This document shows, piece by piece, positions 9,251 through 18,005 of a DNA stretch of 64,000 bases (position 1 is its first letter; the number at the start of each line of letters is the position of its first letter). The notes under the pieces were generated by a model. That model worked only from the letters and a program-made list of their open reading frames with translations, was not told where the DNA came from and searched no databases. This DNA is from Catenibacillus scindens (GTDB lineage Bacteria > Bacillota > Clostridia > Lachnospirales > Lachnospiraceae), in contig NZ_JACHFW010000002.1 in assembly GCF_014202115.1 (NCBI RefSeq), positions 358,318-422,317 of the forward strand, written 5' to 3'. The position numbers and the translations under genes are program-made.

Positions 9251-9904
9251 TCATGCGGGATCGTCGCCTTCATACATCTGTGTATATGCCTTTTCTATAA
9301 TGTAAGTCATCCGCTCCGGCGCTATCTGTGGAGTATGTTCCTCAAGCATTTTTTTCATTGCCTCCTGGCAGGCAAAATAAGCTTCCTCCGGGCTCTCCTC
9401 ACTGCTGTGGCAAAGGTCCAGGCGGCTGCGGCATGGGGCGCTGGCCAGCCATTCCAGAAGCTCTTTTTCCTCAGCTTCCTCTTTGGATATATTTTCTTTA
9501 TATATTTTTGACCGGCTCAGAGACTGGATACCCATAACAAGGAAAACGATAAAAAGCACAAGCAGTACGCCATAAAAAATATACTGCATTACCGGGTCAA
9601 GAGATAATGGGATCACTCCCACAAATACAAGGGCCAGTGCCGCCAGGCCAAACACTCCCAGAACAACAAGCATAAGACCGCTGGAACGGGTATCCTTATA
9701 CTTTTCCTCGGTGCGCATATAGGTTGCTGTATGTTCTCTGAGTTTTTTCCCCAGTTCTTCTTCTGACAATTCTATCTCTTCCACGTCTCTCTCCCAGACT
9801 AAAGACTCATCTACATCCAGTTCAGAAACCAGAGGCGTATGACAATCCGCGCACTCCTCTACACCGTTGATATATTCTGTTTTACACTTAGGACACCAAG
9901 GCAT
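9251..9904 (-). CDS. Zinc-ribbon membrane protein of unknown function
   Basis: The N-terminus MPWCPKCKTEY carries a four-cysteine zinc ribbon with Cys at residues 4, 7, 18 and 21. A charged linker follows, then two hydrophobic segments at about residues 77-97 and 108-128 (SGLMLVVLGVFGL and YIFYGVLLVLFIVF) and a soluble C-terminus of about 85 residues. The topology suggests a ribbon and tail on the same side of the membrane. The gene follows the CPBP protease gene on the same strand after 28 bases and ends in a terminator, so the two likely form an operon. The function is not recognisable. Confidence 0.75.
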   Translation of the reverse strand: MPWCPKCKTEYINGVEECADCHTPLVSELDVDESLVWERDVEEIELSEEELGKKLREHTATYMRTEEKYKDTRSSGLMLVVLGVFGLAALALVFVGVIPLSLDPVMQYIFYGVLLVLFIVFLVMGIQSLSRSKIYKENISKEEAEEKELLEWLASAPCRSRLDLCHSSEESPEEAYFACQEAMKKMLEEHTPQIAPERMTYIIEKAYTQMYEGDDPA

Positions 9905-9932
9905 ACCTGTGTTCCTCCTTAAACTTTCATTT

Positions 9933-10787
9933 TTATAGCGGACGGTAATCGGGATTTTGGATCATATCCACATGAACCCGCTTCTGAATCTGTCTCAGAA
10001 TTAAATATAACAGCAACAGACAGATCACCGCCCCTAAAACAGCCCAAACAGCCGAACCAATTTGTACATTAAGAAGCTGCAAAACAATGGAAACTGCGTT
10101 GGCGCCTATATGGCACAGCACCGGGGCCGCTAAAGTCTGATATTTCTCGTAAACAAAAACAAGCAAAAGTCCCATGACAACCCCGTAAATCCCCTGGATC
10201 ACATTGCCATGGTAAACACCAAAAATCAAGCTGGACAACAGCAGCGCCCCCCTTGGCGTCATAAAATCTTTCATGCGGCTATACATCAGCCCCCGAAAAA
10301 TCATCTCCTCCACAACAGGCATCACAATTCCTGCCGAAAGAACCTGCATAATCAGCGACTGAGATAATATCTCTCCTGTCGCCTCCGCATAACCGTCAAA
10401 CACCTGTCCCGCCTGAGAAATCGTAACAAAAATGCTCACGGCCAGGGAACTGAGTATACCAGCAATGAGACAGTAGGCCAGCGCTCCTATGTTCTTCCCA
10501 CGAACGTCACCCACATACATATGTCCGCGCCGGTCGCTTCGCATCATTAAGGCCAGAGGAATGAGGGCAATTAGGCCACTGGCAAAATAAATAGGAACCG
10601 TAGCCTCCAGAGATCGGACCATAAGATCCTGTGTAAATTCCTCCATCGTCATGGCCGCCATCTCTCCGGCCATCTGGTAGGTGACAATAAATGATCCCAT
10701 AAGGGATATCAAAATCACAATCCCATAATATAAGAGAATCGGTGAGAACAGGCGCCATAATCTTCTTCCCGGACTCATATAATTCAA
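9933..10787 (-). CDS. CPBP family intramembrane glutamic endopeptidase
   Basis: A polytopic protein of 284 residues with the three CPBP/Abi signatures in order: EEMIFRGLMY (EExxxR), FGVYHGN (FxxxH) and HIGANAVS (HxxxN). These residues form the catalytic site of Rce1-like proteases, which cleave prenylated proteins in eukaryotes and have varied roles in bacteria, including peptide processing and bacteriocin immunity. Translation seems to start at a TTG, because AAGGAG lies seven bases before it and is too far from the next ATG at 10778. The partner substrate is not evident from context. Confidence 0.85.
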   Translation of the reverse strand: MNYMSPGRRLWRLFSPILLYYGIVILISLMGSFIVTYQMAGEMAAMTMEEFTQDLMVRSLEATVPIYFASGLIALIPLALMMRSDRRGHMYVGDVRGKNIGALAYCLIAGILSSLAVSIFVTISQAGQVFDGYAEATGEILSQSLIMQVLSAGIVMPVVEEMIFRGLMYSRMKDFMTPRGALLLSSLIFGVYHGNVIQGIYGVVMGLLLVFVYEKYQTLAAPVLCHIGANAVSIVLQLLNVQIGSAVWAVLGAVICLLLLYLILRQIQKRVHVDMIQNPDYRPL

Positions 10788-10890
10788 TATTTTACTCCTT
10801 TACATTTTCGCAACTCATTAAAAATCTCTTTTTATTATACTCCCGACAATGTGTTTTTTCTATGTCTTTTTTGCGAAGAAAGTTTGTAAA

Positions 10891-10961
10891 GGTAACCGTT
10901 CAGCCATCAGCACAGCGTAGGCCAAACGGCTACCTTGTAAAATGCACTTCGCCATCAGGGA
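10891..10961. repeat. Partial palindromic element
   Basis: GGTAACCGTTCAGCCATCAG (10891-10910) is a left terminus of the GTAAC-N2-TTCAGCC family, followed by short complementary segments (CCAAACGGCTACC). No clear right end was found. It lies between the ABC permease stop codon and the CPBP gene start. Confidence 0.45.
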
Positions 10962-11825
10962 TCAGCGCCGCTTTGGGCCAAGCGCTGCGCTGGCGGACCA
11001 GATCATTGCCGCCAGAAGAACGCACTGGATAACAATGCTGAGAACAATCCAATGTTCACTAACAATAGGCGGAACGTTGAGCGTCTCACGCAGGGCCGCC
11101 GGGAAAGAATCACTGTAAGAAAACTGTCCGGAAAGGAGGGCAATGACAGTGACACCCGGATTGACCAGCAATATCATGGATAAAATTCCCAGGATCACAC
11201 TTGGCGCATCCACCGGGGATACTGTGCTGACCATGACTCCAAGAGTCACAATCAGCACAGTCCCTACGATCAGGCCCAAAACCCCGGCGTAGGAGACTAC
11301 CGTAGACGTAGTTGTCTTTTTAAACCGGGCAGAAGAGGCAATACTCATTGCTCCTGCAAACACAGACGCAAAAACAAGGTAACACACAACCTTTATCACG
11401 TCCAGAAGGGAGACTCCGCCAAAAGCGAACACTATAGCCAGAACCGGAATACTTGAAATCACCAGCAAAAGGATAATGCTTATAGAGGACATAAGTTTTC
11501 CAAGGATGATCCTAAAAGGACTCATAGGCGTTGTCAGCAGTATATCTAAAGTCTGCCGCTCCCGCTCGCCCGATATGGCATTTGACGTCAGAGCCGGGAT
11601 GATAAAAGCAAGAAGCAGACCTTCAGCAACAAAGGTGATCATATACAGCAAAAACACCGCCGTGTAATCCATAACCTGGGTCCACCTGGCATTTTCTATG
11701 ATGGTGTAAAACACAAGAAGGGTGATAAAAGCCAAAACACTGTTATAAATCAGCAAAATCATTGGAAGTCTTGAACTTCGCATAGTAAGTTTAAGCTCTT
11801 TTCGGAACACTGGATTAATTTGCAT
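10962..11825 (-). CDS. ABC-2 type transporter permease
   Basis: The start MQINPVFRKELKLTMRSS is typical of ABC-2 permeases and places the gene 11 bases inside the upstream ATPase gene. The 287-residue product has about six membrane helices, with the cytoplasmic signature ERERQTLDILLTTPMSPFRIILGK between helices 2 and 3. It would form the channel for the ATPase encoded just upstream. Its ribosome binding site is apparently the G-rich tract that also encodes the last residues of the ATPase. The frame continues open upstream of this start, which makes the C9 tract important. Confidence 0.88.
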   Translation of the reverse strand: MQINPVFRKELKLTMRSSRLPMILLIYNSVLAFITLLVFYTIIENARWTQVMDYTAVFLLYMITFVAEGLLLAFIIPALTSNAISGERERQTLDILLTTPMSPFRIILGKLMSSISIILLLVISSIPVLAIVFAFGGVSLLDVIKVVCYLVFASVFAGAMSIASSARFKKTTTSTVVSYAGVLGLIVGTVLIVTLGVMVSTVSPVDAPSVILGILSMILLVNPGVTVIALLSGQFSYSDSFPAALRETLNVPPIVSEHWIVLSIVIQCVLLAAMIWSASAALGPKRR

Positions 11826-12759
11826 AAAAAATCCCCCCCCCAGTCTGTGATGTGATCTGAAGAAACAGTGCTTCCAAAGATCCCTCTTCCCGGCTAAAAC
11901 TGCTGACCGGAAGACCGATCTGCACCATCTGGGACAAAAGGCGGACCTCATCCTCACTGTCTCCCTTAAAATCCACCCGTACCGTATGGTCTTTATATGA
12001 CAAAGTGGCAACCAGTGGCTGCTGCTTTAAATACTCCACAGCCTGGTCTACTTTGTCCGTCAGGGAAATAACCAGAGGATTGGCAGAAGCCATTAAAGAC
12101 ATAATCTCCTCCATACCTCCACATAATACCATCTTTCCGGCCTGGATCACTCCCACACTTGTACACATCCGGGATAGTTCCGGAAGGATATGGGAACTGA
12201 CTACCAAAGTCTTATCCAGATCCAGAAGTCCTTTTAAAATCTCCTGCATTTCAAATCGGGCCTGGGGATCCAGGCCCGAAGCCGGTTCATCTAAAATAAG
12301 CAAAGACGGATCATGAATCAGCGTCCGCGCCAGACAAAGGCGCTGTTTCATTCCCCTCGACAAATGATCTACGTAAGCACTGGCTTTGTCCCCCAGGTTT
12401 ACCCGGTCCAGAAGTTCCAGACAGGTTCTTTTAACACAATCCCCTGTAAGGCCATAGGCAGAAGCGTAAAAATCCATATACTCATAGACTTTCAGGTTAT
12501 CGTAGACGCCGAAGAAATCCGGCATATATCCGATTTTTTCTTTGAGCTGCCGCTGCTGCTTAAAAGCGTCGACACCGTCAATATAAACCTGGCCGGAGTC
12601 CGCCTTTAAAAGTCCGCATATAATGCGCATAGTTGTCGTCTTGCCCGCCCCGTTTGGCCCTACAAAACCAAACAGCTCTCCTTTTTTTATAGTCAGATTC
12701 AAGCCGTTGAGGGCAGCAAAAGTGCCATAGTATTTATACAAATTTTGAATTTCAAGCAT
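11815..12759 (-). CDS. ABC transporter ATP-binding protein
   Basis: A 314-residue ATPase with Walker A GPNGAGKTT, signature LSRGMKQRL and Walker B LLILDEPASGLD, followed by the switch His in VVSSHILPEL. It belongs to the CcmA/GldA-like drug or polysaccharide exporter subfamily. The C-terminal 90 residues form an accessory domain (KVDQAVEYLKQQPLVATL). The ATG overlaps the stop codon of the 849-residue protein (TAATG), so the three genes are translationally coupled. The last residues are encoded by the G9 tract. The transported substrate is unknown. Confidence 0.95.
   Translation of the reverse strand: MLEIQNLYKYYGTFAALNGLNLTIKKGELFGFVGPNGAGKTTTMRIICGLLKADSGQVYIDGVDAFKQQRQLKEKIGYMPDFFGVYDNLKVYEYMDFYASAYGLTGDCVKRTCLELLDRVNLGDKASAYVDHLSRGMKQRLCLARTLIHDPSLLILDEPASGLDPQARFEMQEILKGLLDLDKTLVVSSHILPELSRMCTSVGVIQAGKMVLCGGMEEIMSLMASANPLVISLTDKVDQAVEYLKQQPLVATLSYKDHTVRVDFKGDSEDEVRLLSQMVQIGLPVSSFSREEGSLEALFLQITSQTGGGIFYAN
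11833..11841. repeat. C9 homopolymer at the ABC ATPase/permease junction
   Basis: Nine consecutive C (nine G in the mRNA) encode part of the Gly-Gly-Gly of the ATPase C-terminus and sit where a Shine-Dalgarno sequence would be for the permease. Loss of one base would join the two reading frames, because the permease frame is open across this region. Confidence 0.8.
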
Positions 12760-15308
12760 TAATACTCCCTCCCGGTAATGCTGACCGCGGGCAATGCAAT
12801 CCCCGCGTAATTTTCAGAATCTATCTTAAAAAAACGTATGCGCAGGCATCCGCTGCTGTCAATATATTTCGTCAGGTCATCGCCCTCAACAGTCCACTGT
12901 CCGTCGGTGAAGATTTCCTCATAGGACTCCGTCTTAGGACAATACAGAGAACATCCGATAAATGCGGTGTCCATAGGCGTTGTCAGAGTCAGTGTCTCCG
13001 GATAAAAATTTGCGGACGAAAGATCATATTGAAAGACAATCTCATCACTATAGAAACATCCGTCCATTCCGTCCAGATCCCCTGTGATCATCTGGCTTTC
13101 ATAGAGAATATTGGGAACGGAATATACGCCGTCTTTAGAATACTTCACCAAAACATTTGCCCACAAAAGCGCATTGCCGCTAAGAGGATAGTCTGTAGTA
13201 ATATCTGCCGAATATCCATCCACAAAAGCGCAGAAAATATTTCCCGGTTCCATCTGGTAAGAGCTGTAGCCGCTGTTGCGCAGCGCCCCGACGAACCCGT
13301 TGAGCATTCGTTCTTTCTGGGAAGGTTTGCCAAAGATCAGTCCGGGGATCTCATAATAGCTTTCAATGACCACTCCATTTCTGCTGTCAATATTATAGCT
13401 TTCACCATTTTCCAAATTCCCCGTATCTATTACCAGATTTCCAAGTTTTAAAAATCCATGTTCCAGGGTATAGCCTGTATGGTTAGTAACTGTTCCCTCA
13501 TAATGATCTACAACAAAAGTAATATCTACATCCACGCTGCCTTCCCAGACCGTCTCGCGCTCTCCAATAAAATACCTGCTGTCAAAAGCATGGACATATT
13601 TGGCATTAATATCGGTCTCCCCGGCTCCATAAGTCAGATTCAGGGCAAAACCATCGCTGTTATTCCCTGATTCGTAACTATTATAGGCATACAGATTTGT
13701 ATACAGCGGCCGAACAGTATAATCGCCCTCTGTCTGGACCATATATTCCTGATTTTCAGGAGATGTGACGCTAAAATATGTGTCCTCGTACACTTTTCCT
13801 GAATAAGATTTCAGTATGGCTGCGTAGTTAATATAGGGCGTCTGAGGACTCATCATCCTGCCCATGAAAAAGATGATCCCCGTAAATACAACAACGGTGA
13901 CAGGGATAAACAGCCACATCCACTGCCGTCTGTCCTTTTTTTTGAAAATGAAATAAATGACTGGCGAGATTAATACCAGGTAGACTACGATAACAGCGAC
14001 AAAAGGACCAAGCCTTGGCACTCTATCCTCAATAAAATTGGACAGCATATCCTGGGCGTAATAATCAGAAATAAAATCGTCAGTCAGACTTCCATAATCC
14101 GAAACATGGGCAGCAGCTATCAAAATCTTCTGGACAGCAGCAGCATTATATGCCCACCGGCCAAACTCGCCGACCGCCAGGTCAAAGTCTAGGACAATGA
14201 TCGTTCCATCCCCTACCTTAACGCTCTGACAGAGCAAATCGTCATATCCCTGGCTGCTCTCCAGACTGATCCCGGCTGTCTGTACCTCCAGCGGTTCTAC
14301 AGTCTCCAGCGGCTGTGAAATAAAACTCACATCTTCCTCAGTATCAAAACTGTCCACGGATACACTCACAGAGGACTCCTCTGTTCCTTCGTTTCCGTCC
14401 AATTCTACGTCATCAGCCGTCTCTTCATCGCTGCTCTCCAGTTCAGCTTCTTCTTCCACAATCTGGGCACTGGGCGCTTCGTATTGAAGAGGGGTTGAGC
14501 GCCTCAGATAATCATAGCCGTCAAGGCCAAAATTCGTGGACACGTTTTCAACACCGGCGGCCGCGCCCTCCAGACAATCTCCCAAAAAAGGCATCAAAGT
14601 CGCTTCGTAGTTTGCCCCCGTACCGATCATCACCGTACCGCCGTTATAGATCCAGTCTGTAAGAACATCATACTGGGTCTGTGACAGGGACGCTACATTA
14701 AAATCATTGATAATAAGAAGATCGTAGGCTTTTAAAACAGATCCGTCCTCCGGCATGGTTTCCTGATCCAGAGAAAAGATCCGGGAAGAGAAATACATCT
14801 CATAAAAGTCTGTATAAAAAGCCATGCCGTCCAGATAGTTCACTGCGTCGAAATCATCGGTAAGTATCCCAATCATAAAATCATCGGAATATATTATTTT
14901 ATGGCGCAGGTTCTGGCTGAAACACTCTTCCCCGTCTTCATCTGTAATAGAAATATCAAACTCCAGGGATGTGCCCAAATTTGGCACAACAAACTGAATG
15001 GTCTGCGTATCTCCAGAGGACACCTCCAGGGGATAGGTATAACCAACACGCTGGCTGGATATATTTTCAAATGAGAGGGCCAGACAGATCTCACCCGTAA
15101 AATCATCCCCGTTGTTGGTCACCTGGAAACGGACCGGTACATCTGAATCATACTTGCTGTACCCTTCAAGACCACAGATCAGATCAATATTAAATTGCCC
15201 GCTGTCCGGTGTCTGAGCCGCCATTACCTTCACTGGCGGGACAGCGCAAATCAAAAGTAAAAAAACAGATACCGCACAGATGAGAGCTTTCATTGGTTTG
15301 TAATTCAT
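12759..15308 (-). CDS. Large membrane-anchored surface protein of an ABC operon
   Basis: The 849-residue protein has a signal/anchor sequence (residues 6-30, ALICAVSVFLLLICAVPPV). A beta-rich segment of about 110 residues follows, then a Rossmann-like region near 145-255 (YDLLIINDFNVASLSQ, GGTVMIGTG) resembling glutamine-amidotransferase-like domains in transporter accessory proteins. An acidic low-complexity stretch at about 285-345 comes next, then two membrane helices near 435-485 and a C-terminal beta-rich ectodomain. It is coupled to an ABC ATPase and permease, an arrangement reminiscent of GldG-containing systems, but the protein is far larger than GldG. No catalytic motif is evident. 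The domain reading is tentative. Confidence 0.75.
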   Translation of the reverse strand: MNYKPMKALICAVSVFLLLICAVPPVKVMAAQTPDSGQFNIDLICGLEGYSKYDSDVPVRFQVTNNGDDFTGEICLALSFENISSQRVGYTYPLEVSSGDTQTIQFVVPNLGTSLEFDISITDEDGEECFSQNLRHKIIYSDDFMIGILTDDFDAVNYLDGMAFYTDFYEMYFSSRIFSLDQETMPEDGSVLKAYDLLIINDFNVASLSQTQYDVLTDWIYNGGTVMIGTGANYEATLMPFLGDCLEGAAAGVENVSTNFGLDGYDYLRRSTPLQYEAPSAQIVEEEAELESSDEETADDVELDGNEGTEESSVSVSVDSFDTEEDVSFISQPLETVEPLEVQTAGISLESSQGYDDLLCQSVKVGDGTIIVLDFDLAVGEFGRWAYNAAAVQKILIAAAHVSDYGSLTDDFISDYYAQDMLSNFIEDRVPRLGPFVAVIVVYLVLISPVIYFIFKKKDRRQWMWLFIPVTVVVFTGIIFFMGRMMSPQTPYINYAAILKSYSGKVYEDTYFSVTSPENQEYMVQTEGDYTVRPLYTNLYAYNSYESGNNSDGFALNLTYGAGETDINAKYVHAFDSRYFIGERETVWEGSVDVDITFVVDHYEGTVTNHTGYTLEHGFLKLGNLVIDTGNLENGESYNIDSRNGVVIESYYEIPGLIFGKPSQKERMLNGFVGALRNSGYSSYQMEPGNIFCAFVDGYSADITTDYPLSGNALLWANVLVKYSKDGVYSVPNILYESQMITGDLDGMDGCFYSDEIVFQYDLSSANFYPETLTLTTPMDTAFIGCSLYCPKTESYEEIFTDGQWTVEGDDLTKYIDSSGCLRIRFFKIDSENYAGIALPAVSITGREY

Positions 15309-15326
15309 AGATCATGCTCCTAAACA

Positions 15327-15475
15327 GGAAATTTCGTAACTGTTCAGTACCTTCACAGTTACGATTCGCAAACCCATGAAAATCAGCTTCGCTGATGGGG
15401 TTTGTTCACACCTGAATCATTTTCTTACGGCCTCATCAGCAAATGATTCGGCCTTCCCTGAACAGTTAGGAAATT
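15327..15475. repeat. Palindromic intergenic element with nested hairpins
   Basis: Outer arms GGAAATTTCGTAACTGTTCAG (split at 15327-15347) and CTGAACAGTTAGGAAATTTC (15459-15478) enclose smaller hairpins: AACCC..TCAGC/GCTGA..GGGTT and GAATCATTT/AAATGATTC. It separates the histidine kinase gene from the 849-residue protein gene and would appear in any common transcript. The right arm overlaps the last codons of the kinase gene. Confidence 0.65.
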
Positions 15476-16705
15476 TCATCCTTTTGCGATTTTCAGATAA
15501 ACTTCAAAAGCAGTTCCCGCCATGGAACTGCGGGCCTGTATGCGGCCACCATGTTTCTCAATAATACTTTTTGCGATGGAAAGGCCAAGGCCCGTCCCTC
15601 CGGTACTCTCCTGACGGGACTGCTCCACCCGGTAAAAACGGTCGAAGATGTAAGGGAGATCTTCCTGAGGAATGATCGTGCCGTAATTTACAATCATTAT
15701 CTTGACCTCATCTCCTTCTCTTTTCGCCGTCACCCTGATCACTTTCCCGTCTTTTCCGTATTTTACCGCGTTGGAGATCAGATTTTCAAAAGCTCTGGCC
15801 AACATATCACCGTCGGCAAGGACGGGAGCGCTCTGGATGTAAGTTTTAAACTCACACTCCAAACCATTTTCCTCAAAGGATGGATAAAACTCGTCTACCT
15901 GCTGTTCCAGAAGCTTGACAACGTCGATCAGCGCAGTTTTTATCGGCATATTCCCATATTCAAGCTTGGTAAAACTGAAAAGATCGTTAATCAGCTTTTC
16001 AAGCCGCTTGGACTTATCGTAGGCGATCTGAAGGTACTTCTTTTTTGCCTCCTGAGGCAGTTCCCCTCCCCCATTGAGGATATCCAGATAGCCGATAATA
16101 GACGTCAGCGGTGTGCGCAGGTCATGGGCCACATTGGTGATCAGCTCATTTTTTGTGTTTTCCGTCTCCCGCTCTTTTGTCTTCAGCTCATATAGGTCAC
16201 TAGCCATAATATTTAAGTTGCGGGCAATAATGGAAAATTCATTGTCATACTTCACTTCCACCGTACTGGAGAAATCCCCCTGGGCGATCCTCTGAATAGA
16301 AGCGGTGATCTCCTCAATGTAGGCGGACATCTTCCGGGTAAGAAGATGGAAAATAAATACAAAGATCACCACGGACACAAATATAAGCAGTACCACAAGT
16401 CCCCAGTGAAAATTCTGGCCAAACAGTTCAAAATCCCTGTGGAAACCGGCGCTATAGCTCCCCTGCCCCTGGACTGCATTCTCCGACTGTGCGGTACTCT
16501 GGGCCAGTGCGGGAAAATTTCCGGCGATACTCTCCCCCACCCGCTCCTGGATAGACGCAGAGGCTTTTGATGCTTTTTTGACCAGATAAATGATCTTAGC
16601 GGCAACAAACAAAACAAGCACATCCAGGCCAATAGTTATGGCAGCGCTGAGCAGAGTGTAGTACATCATCTGCATCCGGTAGCTTTTAAAAAGATTAGCT
16701 TTCAA
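15476..16705 (-). CDS. Sensor histidine kinase, VanS-like
   Basis: The 409-residue kinase has two membrane helices (about 15-42 and 101-122) around a 60-residue extracellular loop, a HAMP domain, and a dimerisation helix with the phosphoacceptor His194 in NVAHDLRTPLTSIIGY. The ATPase domain has the N box ENLISNAVKYG and the G box GGTGLGLSIAKSI. Translation likely starts at a TTG overlapping the response regulator stop by 11 bases. The loop is short, so it may sense a membrane-associated signal. Downstream on the same strand is the three-gene ABC/surface protein unit, which is its likely target, although a repeat element lies between. Confidence 0.93.
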   Translation of the reverse strand: MKANLFKSYRMQMMYYTLLSAAITIGLDVLVLFVAAKIIYLVKKASKASASIQERVGESIAGNFPALAQSTAQSENAVQGQGSYSAGFHRDFELFGQNFHWGLVVLLIFVSVVIFVFIFHLLTRKMSAYIEEITASIQRIAQGDFSSTVEVKYDNEFSIIARNLNIMASDLYELKTKERETENTKNELITNVAHDLRTPLTSIIGYLDILNGGGELPQEAKKKYLQIAYDKSKRLEKLINDLFSFTKLEYGNMPIKTALIDVVKLLEQQVDEFYPSFEENGLECEFKTYIQSAPVLADGDMLARAFENLISNAVKYGKDGKVIRVTAKREGDEVKIMIVNYGTIIPQEDLPYIFDRFYRVEQSRQESTGGTGLGLSIAKSIIEKHGGRIQARSSMAGTAFEVYLKIAKG

Positions 16706-17393
16706 CTTTATATCCTACCCCCCAGACAGTGACAATAATCTGCGGTTTTCTCGGATCTTTTTCAATCTTTTCCCGAAGTCTTCGGATATGTACCATAACT
16801 GTATTGTTGGCCTCATACATTTTCTCGTTCCACACTTTTTCAAAAATCTCGTCAGTGGAAAATACCCGGTCCGGGTAGCTGGCAAGAAGTTTTAAAATAT
16901 CAAACTCGATAGGCGTCAGGGCTACGTCTCTGCCGTCAACCACTACTTTGTGGCGGGTCACATCAATCTCAATCCCCTTAATGCGGATCACACTGTCATT
17001 TTCCTTCACATTAGGGTTTAACTCCATATATCTGCGAAGCTGAGATTTGACTCTGGCAGTCAGTTCCAGTGGGTTAAACGGCTTGATCATATAATCGTCA
17101 GCACCTGCGGATAAGCCCAAAATCTTGTCCAGATCTGCGGACTTGGCGCTTAAAATGATAATAGGGATATTTTTTGTATCCCGTATACGCCGGCACATCT
17201 CGATTCCGTCAATTACCGGCATCATAATATCTATAATCGCCAGCTTAATATCATTAGCCGCCAATATCTCAAGCCCGTCCTTGGCATTAAATGCTTTAAA
17301 AACCGTATAGCCGGCGCTGCAAAGATAAATCTCTACTAAATCCGCAATCTCAGCGTCATCGTCGACAACAAGAATATTAATCTTCTCTTCCAT
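16695..17393 (-). CDS. Response regulator, OmpR/VanR family
   Basis: The receiver domain has acidic pocket DDD (11-13), phosphoacceptor Asp55 in IIDIMMP, Ser82 and Lys104. A winged-helix DNA-binding domain follows, with TPIEFDILKLLASYPDRVFS and the closing VWGVGYKVES. The length of 232 residues is standard. The gene starts after a clear GGAGGAG site and overlaps the kinase gene. It probably activates this operon or the ABC genes downstream; no direct-repeat binding site was recognised in the 180-base upstream region. Confidence 0.95.
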   Translation of the reverse strand: MEEKINILVVDDDAEIADLVEIYLCSAGYTVFKAFNAKDGLEILAANDIKLAIIDIMMPVIDGIEMCRRIRDTKNIPIIILSAKSADLDKILGLSAGADDYMIKPFNPLELTARVKSQLRRYMELNPNVKENDSVIRIKGIEIDVTRHKVVVDGRDVALTPIEFDILKLLASYPDRVFSTDEIFEKVWNEKMYEANNTVMVHIRRLREKIEKDPRKPQIIVTVWGVGYKVES

Positions 17394-17576
17394 ACTTCTC
17401 CTCCATTATCCACATGCTCCGCCGTCTACAGCGCCGCATATTTGATACCCGATACACAAAACAGTGTATTTAATCTACCACAAGTTTAACACAGGTTCTG
17501 GGACTGTGTCCTTACAAATTCTTTAAAATGTTATTGCATTCTGCGTTTTTTTGTCTTTTCCTGCTTTGGTAGGCAC

Positions 17577-17610
17577 AAAAGAAGGGGCCCGTGAATCCAT
17601 CACAGGCCCC
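17577..17610 (-). terminator. Intrinsic terminator of RNase P RNA
   Basis: GGGGCCTGTGA pairs with TTCACGGGCCCC (one G-T pair), followed by TTCTTTT on the minus strand. It begins nine bases past the 3' end of the RNA. Confidence 0.85.
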
Positions 17611-17618
17611 TGTAACAC

Positions 17619-17965
17619 AAGTCTGCCGATAAGCCGGGTTATGTCTTGAATGGTCATCTATCTAGTTCTGACGTTGCCGTCAGAATCCAGCGACCTACCC
17701 TAAAGCACGACGGGCCGCCGTATTGCTTTATGTGCGGTCTTGCTTCGGATGGGGTTTACATGGCTCAGCCTGTCGCCAGGCTGACGGTGGTCTCTTACAC
17801 CGCCTTTCCACCCTTACCGGCAAAAATGCCGGCGGTTTATTTCTGTTGCACTTTCCTTAGAGTCGCCTCCACCGGACGTTATCCGGCATCCTGCCCTGTG
17901 AAGCCCGGACTTTCCTCACCTGCACCCTTTCGTCTGTGCAGCCGCGACCATTTAGCAGACTTGCC
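17619..17965 (-). ncRNA. rnpB: RNase P RNA, type A
   Basis: The minus strand contains the conserved core segments of bacterial RNase P RNA. GAGGAAAGTCCGGGCTTCAC (CR I) is near the 5' end, GGTAAGGGTGGAAAGG and GTAAGAGACCACCG are in the middle, and AGATAGATGACC with the CCGGCTTATCGGC end is at the 3' side. Helix P1 is formed by AAGTCTGC and GCAGACTT. The RNA of about 347 nucleotides matures the 5' ends of tRNAs with protein RnpA, which is not encoded here. It has its own promoter and terminator. Confidence 0.95.
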
Positions 17966-17969
17966 TTTT

Positions 17970-17998
17970 ATAATAACATACTCATTTTTTAAAAACAA
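17970..17998 (-). promoter_or_regulatory. Promoter of rnpB
   Basis: On the minus strand, TTGTTT (17993-17998) and TATTAT (17970-17975) are spaced by 17 bases and end about five bases before the predicted 5' end of RNase P RNA. Confidence 0.6.
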
Positions 17999-18005
17999 CT
18001 GTTTT

